From Kordia sp. (lineage in GTDB: Bacteria > Bacteroidota > Bacteroidia > Flavobacteriales > Flavobacteriaceae): a DNA stretch of 64,000 nt. The DNA lies in assembly GCF_022447245.1 (NCBI RefSeq), contig NZ_JAKVBC010000023.1, positions 1 through 64,000 of the forward strand. Direction: 5' to 3'. Positions within the stretch are counted from its first letter, which is position 1. Each line of letters opens with the position of its first letter. The notes beneath the pieces were generated by a model. It made no database searches. It saw nothing but the letters and a program-made list of their open reading frames with translations, and was not told where the DNA came from. The position numbers and the translations under genes were made by a program. Positions 1-11,800 of the stretch are shown piece by piece.

Positions 1-699
1 GACACAGACGGAAAGCGCATGTATCGTTCAGGAGATATTGGACGCATGTTGCCAAACGGAGAAATAGAATTCTTAGAAAGAAAAGATACACAAGTAAAAT
101 TAAACGGATTACGAATTGAATTGGCAGAAATTGAATTCCAACTAGATAGAATTCCAACCATTGCAAAATCAGTTGTAGTATTAAAAGAACTTAATGGAAG
201 TTTACACATTGCAGCATACATTCAGAAGGAAGCAGAAATTTCTAATGACGAAATCTACCAAATTCTAAAAGAGCACTTACCAGCATACATGATGCCATCA
301 GTGTTTGTAAGTATGGACGAATTTCCGCGAACACGTACAGGAAAAATTGATAGAAAATCATTGCCAGCTTTAACTTCCATAGATGTGAAGAAAACAGAAT
401 ATGTAGCACCAACAAGCGAAGTAGAAAAGCAATTGGTAGCATTCTGGTCAGAAACACTAAATATTGCAGCGAGCAGTATTGGTGTACAAGATAACTTCTT
501 AGAACTCGGAGGAAACAGTCTGCAAGCAGTGATCTTAGTAAACAAAGTGAACAAATTCTTTGAGACATTCTTAACTATAGAATACTTATATGACACCTTG
601 ACAATAAGTGCTTTAGCTGAACTCATTGAATTCTCAATACAGCAAAAACACATTGACTTGATCAACGAAGATGTAGACCAAGACGAATTCATCCTGTAA
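1..699 (+). CDS. NRPS subunit N0, 3' end only (end of A domain plus T domain)
   Basis: The frame is open from base 1, so the gene begins outside the window; 232 residues are visible. They hold the end of an adenylation domain: a YRSGD motif (A7, residues 8-12), a LNGLRIELAEIE stretch (A8) and TGKIDRKSLP (A10, with the catalytic lysine). A thiolation domain follows, with LGGNSL; Ser173 would carry the phosphopantetheine arm. The specificity-determining part of the A domain is missing, so its substrate cannot be read. The protein ends in an acidic tail finishing DEFIL, which fits docking to the TubC-type domain that begins the next subunit. The ATG at 19 is internal (A7 begins right after it) and is not the start. 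There is no thioesterase, so the chain passes on to N1. Confidence 0.93.
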   Translation, partial: DTDGKRMYRSGDIGRMLPNGEIEFLERKDTQVKLNGLRIELAEIEFQLDRIPTIAKSVVVLKELNGSLHIAAYIQKEAEISNDEIYQILKEHLPAYMMPSVFVSMDEFPRTRTGKIDRKSLPALTSIDVKKTEYVAPTSEVEKQLVAFWSETLNIAASSIGVQDNFLELGGNSLQAVILVNKVNKFFETFLTIEYLYDTLTISALAELIEFSIQQKHIDLINEDVDQDEFIL

Positions 700-743
700 A
701 AGGAGAGCGAGGAAAATCTATAACTCATTAAAATTTTTAAGCC

Positions 744-3700
744 TTGGAAAAAACACTCTTACATACCTTGAATTTTCATAATGTTAAATTAAATGTGGTT
801 AACGGTCAGTTAAAAGTCAATGCGCCAAAAGGTGCATTGAGCACTGACCTACTTAACAAGATTAAAAGTAACAAAGAATACTTAATCAAGTTACTCACAT
901 CTAATTCGAGCATTCCAAAAACAGTCGTACAAGAAAGCTATCCAGTAACACCAGCACAGCAGCGTTTATGGATTATGAGTAACTTTGATGGAGGAAATCA
1001 AGCTTACAATTTAACCAATGAATTGGAGCTTACAGGAGATTTCAATACAGAATTCTTCTCAAAAGCATTCCAGGCATTAGTTGCAAAATATGAAAGCTTG
1101 CGTACCTACTTCAAGCAAACAGAAGCTGGTGAATTACGACAATATATAGCTTCAATAGAAGAAATAAACATTTCTGTTGAAGTTCATGATGTTAGCGCGC
1201 AACCAGATCGCAAAGATGCATTGGTTGCTGCACACTATCAACATAGATTCGATTTATCAAAAGCACCATTATTCAAACTCCAAATTGTAAAAACAGGAGC
1301 AGAGAACTTTTTGGTACTATTCAACCTACATCACATTATTGGTGATGGTTGGTCTTTAGAATTAATTTCGAAAGAATTGGTTGCCATGTATAACATGTTG
1401 GTAGAAGGAAAAACAATTAATACCAACAATACAGCTATACAATACAAGGACTATGCGGTTTGGCTTCAAGAAGAAAAACAGCAACAACAATTAGTAGCTT
1501 CTAAAAATTATTGGTTAAATCGCTTTGAAACAATTCCAACCTTGGAAATTCCAACAGTAAAAAAGCGTCCTAGCATCAAAACCTATAATGGAGCAGCAGT
1601 AAGTCATCAGTTTTCTGGAGATTTATACTCCAAGATGCAATCATACTGCAAAGAGCAAAGCATCAGTATGTTTATGGCGTTAATGGCGGGAATCAATGGT
1701 GTATTTTACAGATATACAAACACTACTGATATTGTTTTGGGAACTACAGTAGCAGGAAGAGAACATCCAGATGTAGAAAATCAAATAGGATTGTTTATCA
1801 ATTCCTTACCAATACGAACAACATTCAACGGAGCAGAAGGATTCAAAGCCTTAGTCAACGTACAAAAAGAAACCTTGGTTGACGCTTACAAACATCAATC
1901 GTATCCTTTTGATGAATTGGTAGCAGAATTGGATGTACAAAGAGAATTATCAAGATCAGCATTGTTTGATGTCATGGTGATTCTTCAAAATCAAAAATCT
2001 GTCATCAGCAACAAAACAGCAATGGCAGGAAACATTGAGCTCACACCTTACAAAAAAGAAAAAAAATACAGTCAATTCGACATCACATTCTCATTCATAG
2101 AAACGAGTGAAAATTTACAATTAACAGTAGACTATAATACAGACATCTATGCGGAAGAATTTATACAGAATTTAATACAACATTTGGATCAGTTTATACA
2201 AAACGGAATAGCAGATGATAAGGTACCGCTTTATGCGATTGATTATCTCACATTTGACGAAAAGCAAGAACTGACGAAAGGATTCAACAATACTTATACT
2301 GCGTACGACCAAACACAAACGCTGGTTTCACTCTTTCAAAATATGGTTAAAAATGAATCAAGTGGAATAGCGCTAGTAGCTGGAGACGAACGCTATACGT
2401 ATAAAGAATTGGATGAAATTTCCGATCGTATGGCAACTTTTCTGCTCAACGAATACAATGTTACAACTGGTAATCGCATAGGGATTCAGTTAGAAAGAGA
2501 TGAATGGTTACCAATATCATTACTCGCTATTTTAAAGACGGGAGCATCGTATGTTCCCGTTGATCCAAATTTTCCAGAAGATCGAAAAACATACATCTTA
2601 TCAAATAGCAATTGCAATTTGATGATCGATGAAGCATTCATACAATCATTTAAAAATTATAAAAACGAACAAACAGTACAATTACCAACAGTACAACCAT
2701 CAGATACGTGTTATGTAATCTACACTTCAGGCTCTACTGGAAAACCAAAAGGAGTGATGTTATCGCATCAAAATGTAACTTCTTTCTTGGCAAATACGGA
2801 AACAACCTTAGGATTTGGTGGAAGCAATAGAGTAGCCGCAACCACCAATGTAGTATTTGACATATCGGTATTAGAAATTTTTGGAGCGCTTTGTAGCGGA
2901 AGAACGCTCGTTCTCTTCTCTTATGACGAATTAATGTCTTCGGAATTGTTCGTAGAAAAAATAAAAACAGAAGCAATTGAAGTGTTGCAATTAACGCCTT
3001 CACGCTTTAGTTTAGTCGCTGATCAAATCAGTAAAAGAAACTTTCCAACGTTAAAAACTATTTTAATTGGAGGCGAGCCGTTCTCTAAAAGTATATTTGA
3101 AAATAAAAAGAAATACAAAGGAATTCAAGTCTTAAATGTATACGGACCTACAGAAACTACAATTTGGAGCACAGTAGCATCAATTCATGAAGCGGACTCA
3201 TTGCACGTAGGGAAACCATTGGCAAATGAAGAAGTATTCATACTATCGGATCATTTAGCTTTACAACCAAAGTGGTTAACAGGTGAACTTTGCATTAGTG
3301 GAGATGGCGTAGCGCAAGGGTACTTAAATAGAGAAGAATTAACAGCAGAAAAATTCATTCCGCATCCATTTAAAGAAAATGAACGCTTATACAAAACAGG
3401 CGATGTTGCCCGTTGGATTGACAATGGAAATATTGAATTGTTAGGTAGAAAAGACGATCAAATTAAATGGAATGGTTACCGAATTGAATTAGGAGAAATT
3501 GAAAGCGCAATTCGTCGTTATACTTCTGTAGAACATGTAGCTGTATTATTAAATATAACAGGAACGCAGAAACAATTAATCGCGTATGTTGTTGCAACAG
3601 AAACAGTAATCGCTAGTGAGTTGAGAGACTTTTTACGCACAATATTACCACAATACATGTTGCCATCGCATTATGTACAATTGGAAACATTACCTCTCAA

Positions 3701-4058
3701 TGCTAGTGGTAAAATAGATCGTAACGCTTTAAAACAAATTCAACCAGAAGAAGCTGCTGAAGAAACACCATACGAAGCACCAAGAAACGAATTGGAGCAA
3801 ACACTTGCTAACATTTGGGAAGCTGCTTTCGAAAGAGATGGCATTGGAGTGTATCACAATTTCTTCGATTTAGGCGGACACAGCTTACTAGCAATTAAAA
3901 TCATCTCAGAAATACAAAAACAACTCAATGTCCAAGTTGAGTTAACAGACTTATTCTTAGAGCCAACCATTGAAAAATTGGCAGAAGAAATAGAAGATAA
4001 ATCTTGGCAGCGACAAGCCATACAAGAAGAATTGGTTTCGGACAGAATAACCATTTAG
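744..4058 (+). CDS. NRPS subunit N1: docking-C-A(Gly)-T
   Basis: This 1104-residue single-module synthetase has an N-terminal TubC-type docking domain (about 1-55), a condensation domain with intact HHxxxDG (His196-His197), an adenylation domain (YTSGSTG from residue 660, YGPTE from 800) and a T domain with LGGHS (Ser1047). The eight-to-nine residue specificity code read by alignment to GrsA is DILQLGVIW, close to the classic glycine code, so glycine is the predicted substrate. The start codon is TTG, with no ATG available; the first residues align with the ATG-initiated docking domain of N8 (shared LHTL, NVK, APKGAL), which supports this start. The C-terminal tail ends RITI, matching the tail pattern of other subunits that precede a docking domain. 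Gly is inferred, not proven. Confidence 0.93.
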   Translation: MEKTLLHTLNFHNVKLNVVNGQLKVNAPKGALSTDLLNKIKSNKEYLIKLLTSNSSIPKTVVQESYPVTPAQQRLWIMSNFDGGNQAYNLTNELELTGDFNTEFFSKAFQALVAKYESLRTYFKQTEAGELRQYIASIEEINISVEVHDVSAQPDRKDALVAAHYQHRFDLSKAPLFKLQIVKTGAENFLVLFNLHHIIGDGWSLELISKELVAMYNMLVEGKTINTNNTAIQYKDYAVWLQEEKQQQQLVASKNYWLNRFETIPTLEIPTVKKRPSIKTYNGAAVSHQFSGDLYSKMQSYCKEQSISMFMALMAGINGVFYRYTNTTDIVLGTTVAGREHPDVENQIGLFINSLPIRTTFNGAEGFKALVNVQKETLVDAYKHQSYPFDELVAELDVQRELSRSALFDVMVILQNQKSVISNKTAMAGNIELTPYKKEKKYSQFDITFSFIETSENLQLTVDYNTDIYAEEFIQNLIQHLDQFIQNGIADDKVPLYAIDYLTFDEKQELTKGFNNTYTAYDQTQTLVSLFQNMVKNESSGIALVAGDERYTYKELDEISDRMATFLLNEYNVTTGNRIGIQLERDEWLPISLLAILKTGASYVPVDPNFPEDRKTYILSNSNCNLMIDEAFIQSFKNYKNEQTVQLPTVQPSDTCYVIYTSGSTGKPKGVMLSHQNVTSFLANTETTLGFGGSNRVAATTNVVFDISVLEIFGALCSGRTLVLFSYDELMSSELFVEKIKTEAIEVLQLTPSRFSLVADQISKRNFPTLKTILIGGEPFSKSIFENKKKYKGIQVLNVYGPTETTIWSTVASIHEADSLHVGKPLANEEVFILSDHLALQPKWLTGELCISGDGVAQGYLNREELTAEKFIPHPFKENERLYKTGDVARWIDNGNIELLGRKDDQIKWNGYRIELGEIESAIRRYTSVEHVAVLLNITGTQKQLIAYVVATETVIASELRDFLRTILPQYMLPSHYVQLETLPLNASGKIDRNALKQIQPEEAAEETPYEAPRNELEQTLANIWEAAFERDGIGVYHNFFDLGGHSLLAIKIISEIQKQLNVQVELTDLFLEPTIEKLAEEIEDKSWQRQAIQEELVSDRITI

Positions 4059-4071
4059 TACAACACCTCTA

Positions 4072-4098
4072 GCGCAGTAGCCATGCAAGTTACTGCGC
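4072..4098 (+). terminator. Hairpin after N1
   Basis: An inverted repeat GCGCAGTA / TACTGCGC (8 bp plus one G-U pair, 9-base loop) lies 13 bases after the N1 stop. There is no U-run, so it may stabilise or attenuate the transcript rather than terminate it fully. Confidence 0.4.
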
Positions 4099-4139
4099 AC
4101 ACCATACACTATTCACAAATCAAATTTTACAAAACAAAC

Positions 4140-4163
4140 AATCGATGGTACATGCCATCGATT
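4140..4163 (+). promoter_or_regulatory. Second hairpin before the hydroxylase gene
   Basis: A perfect 9-bp inverted repeat AATCGATGG / CCATCGATT with a 6-base loop TACATG lies about 30 bases before the hydroxylase ATG. It could be a weak terminator, an attenuator or an operator; its role is not known. Confidence 0.35.
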
Positions 4164-4193
4164 TATCATTAATTCTCATAAAGACGAAATCTT

Positions 4194-5792
4194 ATGGAAC
4201 AACAAAATTATTATTTAAAGTTAAATGTTGCTTTAGAAGCACTTATCGACAGATGGTACGCATGGTCTCACTTGGTTTCACCTGCAACGGCAGCGATGAA
4301 TATTAAAGAACGCCATTTGAAAATTATGCAATCATATATCAAAAGTCCAAAAACACATGCTGCGGCTGTAAAAAGACCAGAAATGTTAGGAGGACCTTTT
4401 ATTGATTACAATGGCGGAAGAGTAGAAGAAATCAAAGAATTATACGAAGACACACTCGATAAACGTCAGAATATGTTGGAATTATACGATTCCATTCACG
4501 AGCTTAACTCAATGCTTCAAAAGAATGCAATTGGGTATTCGTTGGATCCACTATATCGTGAAGTTCCAGAATCATTGCAAGGAATGGTTGAGTTGTATTA
4601 CGACCTAAACAACCGACCAAATTTCCGCTTTTTTGAATCATTGTTATACAACAGTAAGTTTCACGACGATTCTAGACAATCCGTATCATTGCAACTAGTG
4701 GATGCAGATGATGCACGTTCGTTTGTACTAAGCACACCGCGTTTGGATGATGAAAACTTAAATCATTTAGACTTGCGTTTCAAAGATCAATTGATTGACG
4801 AATTGTTCAAAATGAAGCGAATTCCTGGAAGCTATGTGGACATGATGAAGAAACTCAACATCAAGCCAGAACAGGAAGAATTATTCAAATCATTCTTTAC
4901 GACAGAAGCACCAAAGAAATACGAAAAATACACTGGCGAAGGTGTACGTACACGCTATTTCGGTCATGCATGCGTATTGGTTGAAACAAGCGAAACGTCT
5001 ATTTTGGTAGATCCTGTAATTAGTTATGACGGATATGAAACAGATGTAAATCGTTACACAATCAACGACTTACCAGAAGAAATAGATTATGTATTAATCA
5101 CACACAATCACCAAGATCACGTATTGCTTGAAACTTTAATGCAATTGCGTCACAGCATCAAAAACATTGTAGTGCCTTCTTCAGGAAAAGGAGACATTCA
5201 AGATCCATCATTAAAATTAATGTTTAACTCGATCGGTTTTGACAATGTAATCGAATTAGACGATATGGAAACGATCACTTTAGATCGTTGTACGATTACT
5301 GGATTGCCTTTTATCGGAGAGCATTCAGACATTGACATTCGTTCAAAACTATGCTATCACGTAGCACTTCACAACGAGTTCAAAGTATTATTTGCAGCAG
5401 ATTCTTGCAACGTAGAACCAAAAGTATACCAGCGAATTCACCAAATGGTAGGAGACATTGATATTCTGTTTTTAGGAATGGAATGTGACGGTGCGCCACT
5501 CAGCTGGTTGTACGGACCATTAATGTTTGAAAAACTACCTAGAGAAATGGATCAGTCCAGAAGATTGGCGGGTTGTGATTACAAACAAGGAGAAGCTTTG
5601 GTAGACATTTTCAGCCCGAAAAATGTATTTGTATACGCGATGGGATTAGAGCCATGGCTTGTATTTATCAGTTCATTGAAATATACAGATGAATCAAAAC
5701 CAATTGTAGAATCTAACAAATTGGTAGACCAATGTCGCGATCGCGGAATCGACGCAGAACGATTATTTGGAGAGAAAACAATCGAATATTAA
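4194..5792 (+). CDS. CmlA-like diiron beta-hydroxylase (metallo-beta-lactamase fold)
   Basis: The 532-residue protein has a metallo-beta-lactamase-type C-terminal half with H304-x-H306-x-D308-H309 (THNHQDH), a further GEHSD with Glu376, and FAADS with Asp403. The length, the N-terminal helical domain and a Glu where ordinary beta-lactamase-fold enzymes carry a metal-binding His recall CmlA, the non-heme diiron oxygenase that beta-hydroxylates p-aminophenylalanine while it is bound to a carrier domain in chloramphenicol biosynthesis. It therefore probably hydroxylates the beta-carbon of a T-bound residue here. It sits 25 bases upstream of N2, whose first A domain has a Phe-like code, so beta-hydroxyphenylalanine is the most natural guess; glycine (N1) has no beta-carbon. 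Family assignment is strong, substrate is inference. Confidence 0.85.
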   Translation: MEQQNYYLKLNVALEALIDRWYAWSHLVSPATAAMNIKERHLKIMQSYIKSPKTHAAAVKRPEMLGGPFIDYNGGRVEEIKELYEDTLDKRQNMLELYDSIHELNSMLQKNAIGYSLDPLYREVPESLQGMVELYYDLNNRPNFRFFESLLYNSKFHDDSRQSVSLQLVDADDARSFVLSTPRLDDENLNHLDLRFKDQLIDELFKMKRIPGSYVDMMKKLNIKPEQEELFKSFFTTEAPKKYEKYTGEGVRTRYFGHACVLVETSETSILVDPVISYDGYETDVNRYTINDLPEEIDYVLITHNHQDHVLLETLMQLRHSIKNIVVPSSGKGDIQDPSLKLMFNSIGFDNVIELDDMETITLDRCTITGLPFIGEHSDIDIRSKLCYHVALHNEFKVLFAADSCNVEPKVYQRIHQMVGDIDILFLGMECDGAPLSWLYGPLMFEKLPREMDQSRRLAGCDYKQGEALVDIFSPKNVFVYAMGLEPWLVFISSLKYTDESKPIVESNKLVDQCRDRGIDAERLFGEKTIEY

Positions 5793-5817
5793 AAAATACC
5801 ACGCATCAGTAAACATC

Positions 5818-8800
5818 ATGGAAAAAATAAAAGAAATCATACGAACGCTTAAAAAAGAGCAAGTAAAATTGGTGCTCAACGGAGACAATATTGAAGTTGT
5901 ATCATACAACAACAAGTTAACTCCTGAGCAAATCAATCTAATAAAGACTAACAAGGAAGACATCATTTCGTACTTAAAAGGCATGGATACCAACGATGAG
6001 GTTGAACAAATTCCTGCTCTGGAAGAAGCGAACAACTATCGTTTATCTGATGCGCAAAAACGAATGTGGATTATCTGTCAGTTGGAATCATCGTCAGTGG
6101 CATACAACATGCCACTGCAAATGCCTTTAGATGGTGAATACGACATCGACACATTCAAAAGAGCTATTGATGCTACGATTGATCGTCACGAAATATTACG
6201 CACCGTTTTCAAAGAAGACGAAAATGGAGAAGTACGTCAGTGGATTCTAGATCGCGAAACTTTAGGATTTGAAGTAAATCAGTTCGAATTACAAAATGAA
6301 AGCAATCCAGAAGCTGTTGCAAAACAATTGATAGAAGACGATACGTATCAACCATTCGATTTATCGAACGGACCGTTACTTCGTGCAAGCATCTTTCAAA
6401 TAGCAGCCAACAAATACATTTTTTACTACAACATGCATCACATTATCAGTGATGGTTGGTCGTTAAATGTATTGGCAAACGACGTAATGCACTATTACAC
6501 AAGCTTTATGTCGAACTCAACACCAACCTTGCCTGAGCTTCGAGTACACTACAAAGATTACAGTGCTTGGCGAGCTTCAACACAAGAAAATGGCGGAGAT
6601 GCAAAAGACAAAGCCTACTGGACAGAAAAGTTAGGTGGCGAATTAACCTTATTAGATTTACCAAGACAAAGTCAACGTCCGAAGTATAAAACCAACAACG
6701 GAAATAGTTTACAAACCTATCTTTCGGCTGACATTGCAGCAAAACTCAACGCTTACAATCAACAAGCGCAAGGAAGTCTTTTCATTGGAATTTTGTCTAC
6801 CTTAAACGTATTATTACAAAAATATACCAACAAAAAAGACATCATCATTGGTTCGCCAATTGTGGGAAGAGATCATCCAGACTTACAAAACCAAATTGGG
6901 TTTTATGTAAACAGTTTGGTGTTGCGCAACCAGGTAGATACGGAAAAAACATTCACAAACTTCTACAATGAAGTACGTGAAAATGTGTTTGAAAGCTTCA
7001 AATACAAATCCTATCCGTTTGATCGTTTAGTAGAAGATTTAAACGTTCCGTACGACATGAGCAGAACGCCAATCTTTGATATCTCATTGACCTTACACGA
7101 AACTATTCGCGGATTGGATACCAATACCTGTTTGGATGAAATTACTGAAAGAACGGGAACGGTAAGTAAAAACGATATCGAATTCCACTTCCAGCAAATA
7201 GAAGATGTCATCCTATTCAAAATCAATTACAATTCAGATTTATATGATAGCAAAACGCTTCAATTGTTCATGAAACACTTCAAGCAGTTGATCACAAATA
7301 TCTTAGAAAATCCGAACACACCAATTGATGAATTGCATTATCTAAATCAAGAAGAGCAACAACAACTCATCTACGATTTCAATGCGATTACTTTAGATTA
7401 TGACCGCAATGCAACCTTATTAACGGAGTTTGATAAGCAAGTTGAAAGCAAACCAGACGTACCAGCGTTGGTATTCAATAACACGACGCTTACCTATAAA
7501 GAATTGGATGCATTGTCTAATAAATTAGCGCGTTGTTTGATAAAAGAATACGAGGTTAAAAAAGGTGATTTTGTGGGAATTCATCTAGATAGAAGCGAGA
7601 TGGTACTCGTGTCTATGATGGCAATTCTAAAAGCAGGCGCGGCGTATGTGCCGATTGATCCTGCATATCCAGAAGACCGCAAGGAATACATGACAACCGA
7701 TTCAAACATTTCATTGCTAATCAGCAGTACGAATTATATGTTTGATTTGGATTTCTTTGAAGGAATCGTGTTCTCAATTGACGTAGAATTTGAAGCAGAT
7801 GAATTCAGCGCAGCAGCTTTAGATATTAATGTACAACCAACAGATGGCGCGTACATCATTTATACCTCAGGATCAACAGGAAAACCAAAAGGCGTATTAG
7901 TGCCGCACAAAGGAATTGTAAATACAGCATTAGCATGTATCAATACAATGTACTATGGCGAATGTAAAAAGAGCTTACAATTTGCTTCGTTCTCGTTTGA
8001 TGCCTCTGCGTTTGAAACATTCAATGCGCTATTGGCAGGTTCAAGCTTATACATAGCAGATGAAAGAGAGCGTAAAACACCTGAGTTTTTAACAGCATTC
8101 ATAGAAGAAAATGCGATAGAATCGGCTACGTTGCCACCGTCGTATTTCAAATTCATGGATACAGACAGACTAAATAGTTTGAAAGTACTCATCACGGCAG
8201 GAGAGCCGCCAGTACTAGAGCAAGTAAAAAAGTTCTTGGCAAACGGAGGCATCTTTTTTAACGCTTACGGACCAACTGAAACCAGTGTTTGTAGTTCCGC
8301 TTTCAAGATGACCTCTGAAAGTAATACAGACACAAACATTCCTATCGGATTTCCAATTCCGAATGCACAAATGTATGTATTGGACGAAAACAACAATCTC
8401 GTTGCGCCAGGTATCATCGGAGAAATCTGTATCGGTGGATTGGGCTTGGCAGATGGTTATCTAAACAGAGAACAATTAACAGCAGAAAAATTCATCAACA
8501 ATCCTTTTAGAACAGGTGAGAGACTATATAAAACGGGCGATTTAGGAATTTTATTGCCAAATGGAACCATAGAGTTCCAAGGTCGTAAAGACGATCAAGT
8601 AAAAATTAGAGGACATCGTATAGAATTGGGCGAAATCAGCGCAAGACTAGAAGCAAAAGAAGATATAGAAGAAGTAGTATTATTAGTAAATGAAGAAGAA
8701 GATGAAAAATTATTGGCAGCTTACATCGTCGCGTCCAAAACGCAAAAAATCACAGAATTACGTCAGTACTTACTCCAAACCTTACCAGAATACATGGTGC

Positions 8801-11800
8801 CAAACCACTTCATCCAAGTCGGTGCGATTCCATTAACGGTAAACGGAAAAGTAGATAAGAAAACACTATTACGACTAGGAAGTAACAAAGTAACCGACGA
8901 AAAAGAATACGTTGCACCACGCAATGACATTGAAAAACGCATTTCTGAAATTTGGGCGAAAAGTCTAAATGTTGAGAAGGTAAGCGTGGAAGACGACTTC
9001 TTCTTGTTGGGAGGACAAAGTTTAAAAGCAACCGCTTTAATCAGCACCTACGAACGTGAATTCCAAGTGCGTATCAGCTTGAAGCAATTGTTTGAAAATA
9101 CAACTTTAGAAGCACATTCAAAACTGATTGAAGACGGAAGAAAAGAAACATTTACCAACATTCCAACTGTATCGGAAGCAGAAAGTTACGCTATCTCAGA
9201 CGCACAGCGTAGATTATGGGTGTTGAGTCGATTTGACGGCGCTTCAGTAGCGTACAACATTCCATTCTCAATGCGATTGAACATTGAAGATGTAGCTAGT
9301 TTCAGAAAAGCGATCTTTACAGCAATTGAGCGTCACGAGATGCTGAGAACTATCTTCAAAAAAGATGCTTCGGGAGAAGTAAGACAATGGGTTGTGCCAA
9401 CGAACGAGTTGAACTTTACCATTCAAGAAGAAGATTTCAGATCACAAGACAATTCTGCGGAAGCGGTACAAAACTATATCACACAAGACGCATACAAACC
9501 ATTCGATTTAGAAAACGGACCATTACTACGCGCAAGTCTTTTACAAGTAGCCGAAGCGGAATATGTATTCTACTGCAATATGCATCACATTATCAGCGAT
9601 GGTTGGTCTATGGATGTATTGATGAAAGATGTAAATACCTATTACGAGACGTTACGCAACGGCGAAGAAGTAACGCAAGAAGCATTAAGCATTCAATACA
9701 AAGACTATGCAGCATGGCATTTAGATCAAATTGAAGGGGAAGCGTATGCAAAAGAAAGAAAATATTGGGCGAACAAATTACGCGGAACAATTCCAGCAAT
9801 CAATTTACCGTCTCAAAGACAACGTCCACAAATCAAAACCTATAACGGTAGAACCTTAAAAACTAATATCAACGCGGAGACTACGGAAGCAATTAGAGAC
9901 TTTATCGCTGAAAATGGCGGAAGTTTATTCACCTTTGCTTTGGCAGGATTCAACGCGATGATTCACAGATATACAGGCGAAAAAGATATCACGATTGGAA
10001 CGCCAGTTGCAGGAAGAAATCATGCAGACTTGCAAAACCAAATCGGATTCTATGTAAATACGTTAGCACTCAGAAATTCGGTAACTTCAGAAGAAGATTT
10101 CGAAACATTCTACAACAGAGTGAAAGTAGATACAATCGCAGATTTAGACAACCAAATGTATCCGTTTGATCGTTTGGTAGAAGACTTAGAAAGTACAATT
10201 GATACTTCGAGAAACGCCATTTTTGACATCATGTTGATTGTTCAAAACATTGGCGACATCAAGCAAGAAGTTGAATCGGTTTCTACAGCAGCAATTCAGG
10301 ATTTAGGTGTGACACGTGCAAAATTTGATTTGTCACTTACTTTAGAAGAACGCGTAGATACGATTGAAATGCACATTACATTCAATACGGATGTGTATGA
10401 GCAAAGCTTAGTAGAGCAATTTGTAATGCACTTTACAGAAATGCTTTCTGTAGTAACTACGGCTCCAAGCTTACCAATTGGAACATTTGACTTTTTACGT
10501 GAAGAAGATACTTTGCAATTAGCAGCATTCAATGAAACTGAAGTTGCATATTCAGAAGCAAACACTATTGTAGAATTATTTGCAGCGCAAGTACAAGCAA
10601 CTCCAGATAAAACAGCATTAGTATTTGAAGGAGAATCGCTTACATACAGAGAATTGGATGAAAAATCGAATCAACTGGCAAATTACATCAGAACCTTGTC
10701 ATTGGACAACAATCTGATTCCAATTTGTGTAGATCGTTCGTTGGAAATGTTGATCGGGATTTGGGCAGTTTTAAAATCAGGAAACGCGTATGTACCAATT
10801 GATCCAGCCTATCCACAAAGCAGAATCGATTACATTTTAAATGATATACAAGCAAACTACATCTTAACAAATGCAGCAAGCAATAACGTAACGCTTGAAA
10901 ATGTAGAAAGAGTAGAACTAGACAACTTTACATACAATGTATACAGCAAAGATGCAGTAAACGTTAACATAGACGAAAATACCTTAGCATATTGTATTTA
11001 CACATCAGGAACCACAGGAAATCCAAAAGGTGTATTAAATGCACACGCAGGATTGCGAAACCGTATTCTTTGGATGCGTGATGAACTCGCTGTCGATGAC
11101 AACGCTGTACTTTTACAAAAAACACCGTATGTATTTGATGTATCTGTATGGGAATTAACCATGCCATTTATTACAGGAGCTACTTTAGTTGTAGCACTTC
11201 CTGGCGGACATATGGATCCAGAATATTTACAAAATACTATTCAGGAACAAAATGTTTCTTTAGTACATTTTGTACCATCAATGTTAAACATTTTTATAGA
11301 TGTCGCAAAAGCAGAAAAATTAGCCAATCTCAATTACATTGTGTGTAGTGGAGAAGCATTATCATCCACAACCGTAGAAAAAACAAAAGCGTTGCTTCCA
11401 AACGTTCAGTTGTACAATTATTACGGACCAACGGAAGCTGCCATTGACGTTACATCTATCAACTTAACAGATATAAATACTGCTGAAGAAGGTGTAAGCA
11501 TCGGAAGACCAGTAGCAAATACACAACTATACATTGTCAATGACATGATGAATTTACAACCTGTTGGTGTTGTGGGCGAATTGCTCATTGGAGGAATTCA
11601 AGTGGCGAAAGGCTATATGAACAAGACATTGCTTACGGCAGAAAAATTCATCGAAAATCCATTTGAGGCAGAAGGAAACGTATACAAAACGGGCGATTTA
11701 GTTCGCTGGTTGCCAAATGGAACGATTGAATTTATCGGAAGAAAAGACAATCAAGTTAAAATTAGAGGAAACCGCATAGAATTGGGTGCAGTTGAAAATC

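Noticed and set aside
5767-5817. Earlier start for N2 (also 35483 for N6 and 38652 for N7)
   Set aside because: These ATGs lie inside the preceding genes and add residues that do not align with the other docking or C domains.
9387-9734. A 115-codon plus-strand frame inside N2
   Set aside because: It overlaps the second C domain of N2, which has intact motifs in its own frame.
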